DNA from: Aerophototrophica crusticola | Lineage (GTDB): Bacteria; Pseudomonadota; Alphaproteobacteria; Azospirillales; Azospirillaceae | Direction: 5' to 3' | Assembly: GCA_001939945.1 (NCBI GenBank) | Contig: MOEB01000001.1 | Coordinates: 1-64,000, forward strand | Length of the DNA: 64,000 nt | In this document: one piece after another, positions 59,890 to 64,000 of the stretch | How the letters are laid out: each line of letters begins with the position of its first letter | Numbering within the stretch: position 1 is the first letter of the stretch | Translations under genes and position numbers: made by a program | The notes under the pieces: model-generated | Database searches by the model: none | The model's input: only the letters and a program-made list of their open reading frames with translations | Told to the model about the DNA's origin: nothing

Positions 59890-60459
59890 TCAGGGTCTCT
59901 TGCCCAAACGTGCCACCAGGGGGCTGTCTTCCGGCATCAGGGCCATGGCCTGCTGCATGTCGGTCTTGGCGAGGTCGCCCTTGCCCAGCCTTTCATAGGC
60001 CTTGCCGCGGTTGTAGTGGGCCAGGTCGGGGGTGGTAGGATTGTTCGCCAGGGCTTGGCCGTAGCAGTCCACCGCGTCCTGGTAGCGGCCAAGGGCGAAC
60101 AGGGCGTTGGCCTTGTTGAAATGGGCGTCGCCATAGTGCGGCGTCAGCTCGATGGACTTGTCCAGGTCCTTGATGGCGGCCTGGATGTCATGGGTCTTCA
60201 GGTGGACAACCCCCCGGTGCATGTAGGCGACAGAGCGCTCGTCGATGCTGCTCTCGGCCCGGCGGATGGCCCGGTCGCACCAGTAATAGGCTTCGGAGAT
60301 GTTGTCCCGCTGGGTCTCCATCACGCACAGGGCCGTGTCCGACAAGCCGATCACGACGCTGGGCCCGACGCTGTCCAGGGAACGGGTGCCGCCGGCGGCC
60401 ATGGCAGCCAGGGGGACGGTGGCGGCAATGCCGGCCAGCAGCAGGGTCCGAAGGATCAT
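59890..60459 (-). CDS. Secreted TPR-repeat protein
   Basis: A 189-residue protein. A signal peptide (LRTLLLAGIAATVPLAAMAAG) precedes about three TPR units (ISEAYYWCDRAIRRAESSID, IQAAIKDLDKSIELTPHYGD, YQDAVDCYGQALANNPTTPD). TPR proteins act as scaffolds. GGGAGA lies before the ATG at 60459; a TTG two codons upstream is also in frame. The partner is unknown. Confidence 0.8.
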   Translation of the reverse strand: MILRTLLLAGIAATVPLAAMAAGGTRSLDSVGPSVVIGLSDTALCVMETQRDNISEAYYWCDRAIRRAESSIDERSVAYMHRGVVHLKTHDIQAAIKDLDKSIELTPHYGDAHFNKANALFALGRYQDAVDCYGQALANNPTTPDLAHYNRGKAYERLGKGDLAKTDMQQAMALMPEDSPLVARLGKRP

Positions 60460-60591
60460 GGTCAATCTCCCGCGACGAGAGGGCGTCTGTCACAGGGAGA
60501 TTAGCGCCAGCCCGGCCCGCGCCGGTACCGGTTTCGATTGCGGCCGTGAAACGAAGGCCGCAAGCTTCCCACGCCAGGGCAAGTATTGATG

Positions 60592-61050
60592 TCAGGCCCG
60601 GTGGTAAGGGTGCCCGGCGAGGATTTGCTGGGCCCGGTACAGTTGTTCCGCCAGCATGCCGCGGACCAGCATGTGCGGCCAGGTCATGGGGCCGAAGGCG
60701 AGGACCAAGGCGGCCCGCCGCCGCACCTCCTCCGCCAGCCCGTCGGCCCCGCCGATGACGAAGGCCAGGTCCTGCACCCCGCCGTCGCGCCAGGTGCCGA
60801 CCTTGCGGGCGAACTCCTCCGACGGGAAGACCTTGCCCCGCTCATCCAGGGCCACCAGGGTGGCCCCGTCGGGGATGGCGGACAGGAGAAGCTCGGCCTC
60901 AAGCCGCTTCAACTCCTCCCCTTCCACCCGCTTCTTCGTCTCGACCTCCTTCAGGGTCAGGGGCCAGGACATGCGGCCCCTGTACTCCTCGAACAGGTCG
61001 CGCGCGGGACCCGGCCGGGCCCGGCCGACGGCGGCCAGCCAGAGGCGCAT
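60592..61050 (-). CDS. rlmH: 23S rRNA (pseudouridine1915-N3)-methyltransferase RlmH
   Basis: A 152-residue SPOUT methyltransferase. LVALDERGKVFPSEEFA, LAFVIGGADGL and YHRA at the C terminus are the family signature. It methylates pseudouridine 1915 in helix 69. It follows rsfS by 18 bases and is probably co-transcribed with nadD and proA. Confidence 0.95.
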   Translation of the reverse strand: MRLWLAAVGRARPGPARDLFEEYRGRMSWPLTLKEVETKKRVEGEELKRLEAELLLSAIPDGATLVALDERGKVFPSEEFARKVGTWRDGGVQDLAFVIGGADGLAEEVRRRAALVLAFGPMTWPHMLVRGMLAEQLYRAQQILAGHPYHRA

Positions 61051-61068
61051 GGTCCCGCAGGCCCCCGG

Positions 61069-61536
61069 TCAGGAGGGCTCGTAGGGCGAGGCGTCGGCCA
61101 TGCTGGCAGCGAGCGCCACCGATGGCGGCGGCTCCACGCCCCACATCTTCTCGATGTTGTAGAAGGCGCGCACCTCCGGCCGGAACAGGTGGACGATCAC
61201 GTCGCCGGCATCCACCAGCACCCAGTCGGCCTGTGGCAGGCCTTCCGCGTCCAGGCCGGACAGGCCGAGGTCCTTCAGCTTGCGCAGCAGGTGGTCGGCC
61301 ATGGCGCCCACCTGGCGGGCGGAGCGGCCTGACGTCACCACCATGTAATCGGCGAAGCTGGTCTTCCCCTGCAGGTCGATCAGGACCGTGTCCTCGGCCT
61401 TGTCCTCGTCCAGGCTCTGCAGGATCAGGTCCCGGATGCGCGCGGGCATGTCGGGATCATTGGCGGTGGGCGCCGGGATGGGCGCGGCCTGCGGCCCGGT
61501 GGCGCCGTTGGGGGCGGCGGTAGTGATGGTGGTCAC
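61069..61536 (-). CDS. rsfS: Ribosomal silencing factor RsfS
   Basis: A 155-residue protein. SLDEDKAEDTVLIDLQGKTS, FADYMVVTSGRSARQVGAMA and DWVLVDAGDVIVHLF are diagnostic; it binds L14 and blocks subunit joining in starvation. GTG at 61536 with AAGGA upstream is preferred, giving a short Pro/Ala extension; an internal ATG would give a protein of common length. Confidence 0.93.
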   Translation of the reverse strand: MTTITTAAPNGATGPQAAPIPAPTANDPDMPARIRDLILQSLDEDKAEDTVLIDLQGKTSFADYMVVTSGRSARQVGAMADHLLRKLKDLGLSGLDAEGLPQADWVLVDAGDVIVHLFRPEVRAFYNIEKMWGVEPPPSVALAASMADASPYEPS

Positions 61537-61585
61537 CTCTGGTCCTTGTCTCGTGTACGCCTGGGTTCTTGGCACTGGGATACAA

Positions 61586-62242
61586 TCAAACTCTGTCCGC
61601 CGCATCACGATCGCCCGCAACCCAGGCAAGCGAATCGCCCCGCGCACGGATATCCGTGGCAGAGGCGGGATGCAGCGGTCCACCGATGAAGGTCCAGGCC
61701 GGCGGTTCCATCGTCGGCAGGGCCTGCGCCTTGGCCGCCCCCACCCGTGCCCGGGCGAAGCGTCGGGCAGCCTTGCCGCCCAGCGCCCCGATAGAATAGG
61801 GACGGCGGGGGAAGACTGCAACGGGCACCATCCCGAATATTCCGGTCCAGTCTTTCCAGCGGGGGATCTGGGACAGGTTGTCAGCCCCCATCAGCCAGAC
61901 GAACCGGGTGCGCGGGAACCGCCGCGTCAGTTCCCCCAACGTCTCGGCGGTGAAACGGGTTCCCAACTCCCGCTCGATGTCCGTCACGACGATACGCGGG
62001 TGGGATGCCCGGGCGCGGGCCGTACGCAGGCGCGTGGACAGGTCGGCCATGCCGGTGGCCGCCTTCAACGGGTTCTGCGGGCTGACCAGCCACCAGACCT
62101 GGTCCAGGCCAAGATGGCGCAGGGCCTGCAGACTCATGAACCGGTGGCCCCCATGGGCCGGGTTGAAGGACCCGCCCAGCAGGCCCACCACCATCCCGTC
62201 CCACAGCTTTCCGGCCAGGGGGCGGGGGAGCGACCGGGTCAT
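61586..62242 (-). CDS. nadD: Nicotinate-nucleotide adenylyltransferase
   Basis: A 218-residue adenylyltransferase for NAD synthesis. GGSFNPAHGGHRF is the nucleotidyltransferase HxGH motif, with VWLMGADNLSQIPRWKDW and SATDIRARG following. It begins 7 bases after the proA stop, so the two are co-transcribed. Confidence 0.94.
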   Translation of the reverse strand: MTRSLPRPLAGKLWDGMVVGLLGGSFNPAHGGHRFMSLQALRHLGLDQVWWLVSPQNPLKAATGMADLSTRLRTARARASHPRIVVTDIERELGTRFTAETLGELTRRFPRTRFVWLMGADNLSQIPRWKDWTGIFGMVPVAVFPRRPYSIGALGGKAARRFARARVGAAKAQALPTMEPPAWTFIGGPLHPASATDIRARGDSLAWVAGDRDAADRV

Positions 62243-62249
62243 GCGGCCC

Positions 62250-63521
62250 TCACGGCCGTACCTGCCCGTCGCCGCGGACCACGTACTTGTAGCTGGTCAG
62301 CTGGTCGGCGCCCACGGGCCCTCGGGCATGCAGCTTGCCTGTGCTGATGCCGATCTCCGCCCCGAAGCCGAACTCGCCCCCGTCGGCGAACTGGGTGCTG
62401 GCGTTCCACAGCACGATGCCGCTGTCCACCCGGGACAGGAACCGCTCCGCCGTGGCGGGGTCCTCGGTGATGATGCTGTCGGTGTGGTGGCTGGAATGGC
62501 GGGCGATGTGATCGATGGCGCCGTCCACCCCGTCCACCACCTTCACGGACAGGATGGCGTCCAGGTACTCCGTGTCCCAGTCCTCGTCGCTCGCCGCCTT
62601 GACCCGGTTATCCAGCGCTTGCACCTCTGTGTCGCCGCGGACCTCGCAGCCGGCGGCGATCAGCTTGTCCAGGATGGCGGGCAGGTGGGTGGACAGGACA
62701 GGCCGGTCCACCAGCAGCGTCTCCGTCGCCCCGCAGATGCCGGTCCGGCGCATCTTGGCGTTGAAGGTCACCGCCAACGCCTTCGCCGGGTCCGCCGCCC
62801 GGTCCACATAGGTGTGGCAGATGCCGTCCAGGTGATAGATCACCGGCACCCGGCTCTCCGCCGCCACGCGGGACGTCAGGGACTTGCCGCCACGGGGGAT
62901 CACCACGTCCACATGGGCCGTCATGCCCAGAAGGTGGCCCACGGCGGCCCGGTCGGTGGTGGGCACGGACTGGACGGCATCCTCCGGCAGGCCGGCGGCA
63001 CGAAGGCCCTGGTGCAGGCAGGCCAGGATGGCGCGGCTGCTGTGGAAGCTCTCCGACCCGCCGCGCAGGATGGCGGCGTTGCCCGATTTCAGGCACAGGC
63101 CCCCTGCATCCGCCGTGACGTTGGGCCGGCTCTCATAGATGATGGCGATGACGCCCAGGGGCACCCGCACCTTCTGGATGCGCAGGCCGTTGGGCCGGGT
63201 CCAATCCTCCAGCACGGCGCCCACCGGGTCCGCCCGCTCGGCGATGTCCTCCAGCCCCCTGGCCATGGACTCGACCCGCTTCGGGTCCAGCAGCAGACGG
63301 TCCAGCAGGGCAGGGGACAGGCCCTTGTCCCGGGCTGCCACCATGTCCTTCTCGTTGGCCGCCAGGATGTCCGACAGGTTCGCCCGGATGGCCGCGGCCG
63401 CCGCGCGCAGGGCCGCGTCCTTCACTTCGGTCGGCGTCACCGCCAACACGCTTGCCGCGGCGCGGGCCCGCCGACCCATCGCCTCCATCTCTTCCGCCAG
63501 CCCGGCCACCATGTCACCCAT
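62250..63521 (-). CDS. proA: Gamma-glutamyl phosphate reductase
   Basis: A 423-residue aldehyde dehydrogenase-fold enzyme of proline synthesis. The catalytic cysteine lies in [12 protein letters not shown], with [33 protein letters not shown] and [20 protein letters not shown]. It ends 7 bases before nadD. Its usual partner proB is not the next gene upstream; a CpeT-like gene lies there instead. Confidence 0.95.
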   Translation of the reverse strand: MGDMVAGLAEEMEAMGRRARAAASVLAVTPTEVKDAALRAAAAAIRANLSDILAANEKDMVAARDKGLSPALLDRLLLDPKRVESMARGLEDIAERADPVGAVLEDWTRPNGLRIQKVRVPLGVIAIIYESRPNVTADAGGLCLKSGNAAILRGGSESFHSSRAILACLHQGLRAAGLPEDAVQSVPTTDRAAVGHLLGMTAHVDVVIPRGGKSLTSRVAAESRVPVIYHLDGICHTYVDRAADPAKALAVTFNAKMRRTGICGATETLLVDRPVLSTHLPAILDKLIAAGCEVRGDTEVQALDNRVKAASDEDWDTEYLDAILSVKVVDGVDGAIDHIARHSSHHTDSIITEDPATAERFLSRVDSGIVLWNASTQFADGGEFGFGAEIGISTGKLHARGPVGADQLTSYKYVVRGDGQVRP

Positions 63522-63592
63522 CTGTCACCTCCGCGATGGACGATAGCCGACAGGCCCAGGCCCCGCACCCCGCAATCGCCGCACCCCACACC

Positions 63593-64000
63593 CTAGCCGC
63601 CGGAAAGCCGCGCCAGCCGGTAGGGGGTGCCGGTGGGCGTCTGCTCGAACACTGTCCCGTCCGCCTTGGTGGTCCGGTCCAGGTGGGTCAGGTTGCTGGG
63701 GTCCACGGTCCAACGCTCATGCCGGGTCAGCGTCGTGCCCAGCCAAGTTGCCTCCACCCGGCAGGTCCCCGGCGCCATCTCCCCCACCCAGGCCGCGCCC
63801 GTCCGCCGCCAGGCCAGATCACAGCCGGGCTCCGCGGGCAACAGGTCCCGCTCCCCCAGCGTCGCCAGCGTGGCGGCATCCGCGTCCAGCCAGCGGTCCG
63901 GTTCCCTCAGCCGCAACTGCTCCATCAGCACCGACCCGCCCGCTTGCCTCAACACCAGCACCGCCTGCCGGTACACATGGGGGGCGAAGTTGTCCTGGAT
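63593..64000 (-). CDS. CpcT/CpeT-like protein, C-terminal part only
   Basis: The frame is open from the window edge (IQDNFAPHVYRQAVLVLRQA) to the stop at 63593, 135 codons. CDLAWRRTGAAWVGEMAPGT, CRVEATW and THLDRTTKADGT fit the CpcT/CpeT family, known in cyanobacteria as chromophore lyases. Similar proteins occur in non-phototrophic proteobacteria with unknown roles. The start is outside the window. Confidence 0.7.
   Translation of the reverse strand: MQDNFAPHVYRQAVLVLRQAGGSVLMEQLRLREPDRWLDADAATLATLGERDLLPAEPGCDLAWRRTGAAWVGEMAPGTCRVEATWLGTTLTRHERWTVDPSNLTHLDRTTKADGTVFEQTPTGTPYRLARLSGG

Noticed and set aside
1-64000. CRISPR arrays, tRNA, rRNA, transposases, integrases, phage genes
   Set aside because: No evenly spaced repeats with unique spacers, no cloverleaf found by eye, and no protein of these classes among the frames. 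A tRNAscan search could still find a tRNA I missed.

Overview
The window is 64 kb of GC-rich, gene-dense chromosomal DNA. It suggests an alphaproteobacterium, most likely from the Rhodospirillales/Azospirillaceae group. The signs are the PhaR-type regulator of polyhydroxyalkanoate (PHA) storage, a LexA box of the GAAC-N7-GAAC form, the proA-nadD-rsfS-rlmH and envC-ctpA-deacetylase blocks, and the families of the formate dehydrogenase region. The genus is inferred. No rRNA, tRNA, CRISPR array, transposase or integrase was recognised.

Layout. 1-2.7 kb: a cut-off secreted protein, a DUF2892 protein, a small secreted protein and a cystathionine beta-lyase (metC). 3.0-11.4 kb: a co-directional sugar cassette with two nucleotide-sugar epimerases, a B12-binding radical SAM protein carrying six consecutive histidines, one GT4 glycosyltransferase and three tandem CgeB-like glycosyltransferases. 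A CX5R phosphatase and a membrane GTPase follow. 13.7-17.1 kb is a mosaic of repeats, a hicAB toxin-antitoxin pair inside a duplication scar, an esterase, an OXA-like class D beta-lactamase and an AT-rich direct-repeat island, followed by a lone fliG.

18.8-37.9 kb is a large molybdenum formate dehydrogenase island. It holds fdhA, fdhB, fdhC, a small Tat-targeted protein, a TorD chaperone, mobB and three MoeA homologues, one of which has lost its key motifs and one of which is fused to a periplasmic-binding-protein-like domain. It also holds a polyferredoxin, a lipoate-ligase-like protein, a WD40-cytochrome c fusion and small families I identify from memory as DUF6494, DUF6505, DUF6352, DUF3305 and DUF3306. 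Two perfect dyads lie upstream of the TorD-fdhABC block. Together these genes plausibly make, load and wire a periplasmic formate dehydrogenase.

38-45 kb: a thioesterase, small membrane proteins (including a 53-residue Pmp3-family protein), an SOS-type imuA without imuB, and a response regulator/GGDEF/EAL protein with a degenerate GGDEF motif. 45-49 kb: a cell wall hydrolase, an acetyltransferase and a PHA locus in which two reading frames overlap by about 197 bases. 49-52 kb: two SDR dehydrogenases and an ACAD10-like phosphotransferase. 52-54.7 kb: rocD-rocF-lrp for arginine and ornithine breakdown. 55-64 kb: the envC-ctpA-deacetylase block facing a block of proA-nadD-rsfS-rlmH, with an interleaved set of inverted repeats between them.

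At least four families of dispersed intergenic repeats are present. One family supplies the stop codons of both flanking genes at two of its three sites.
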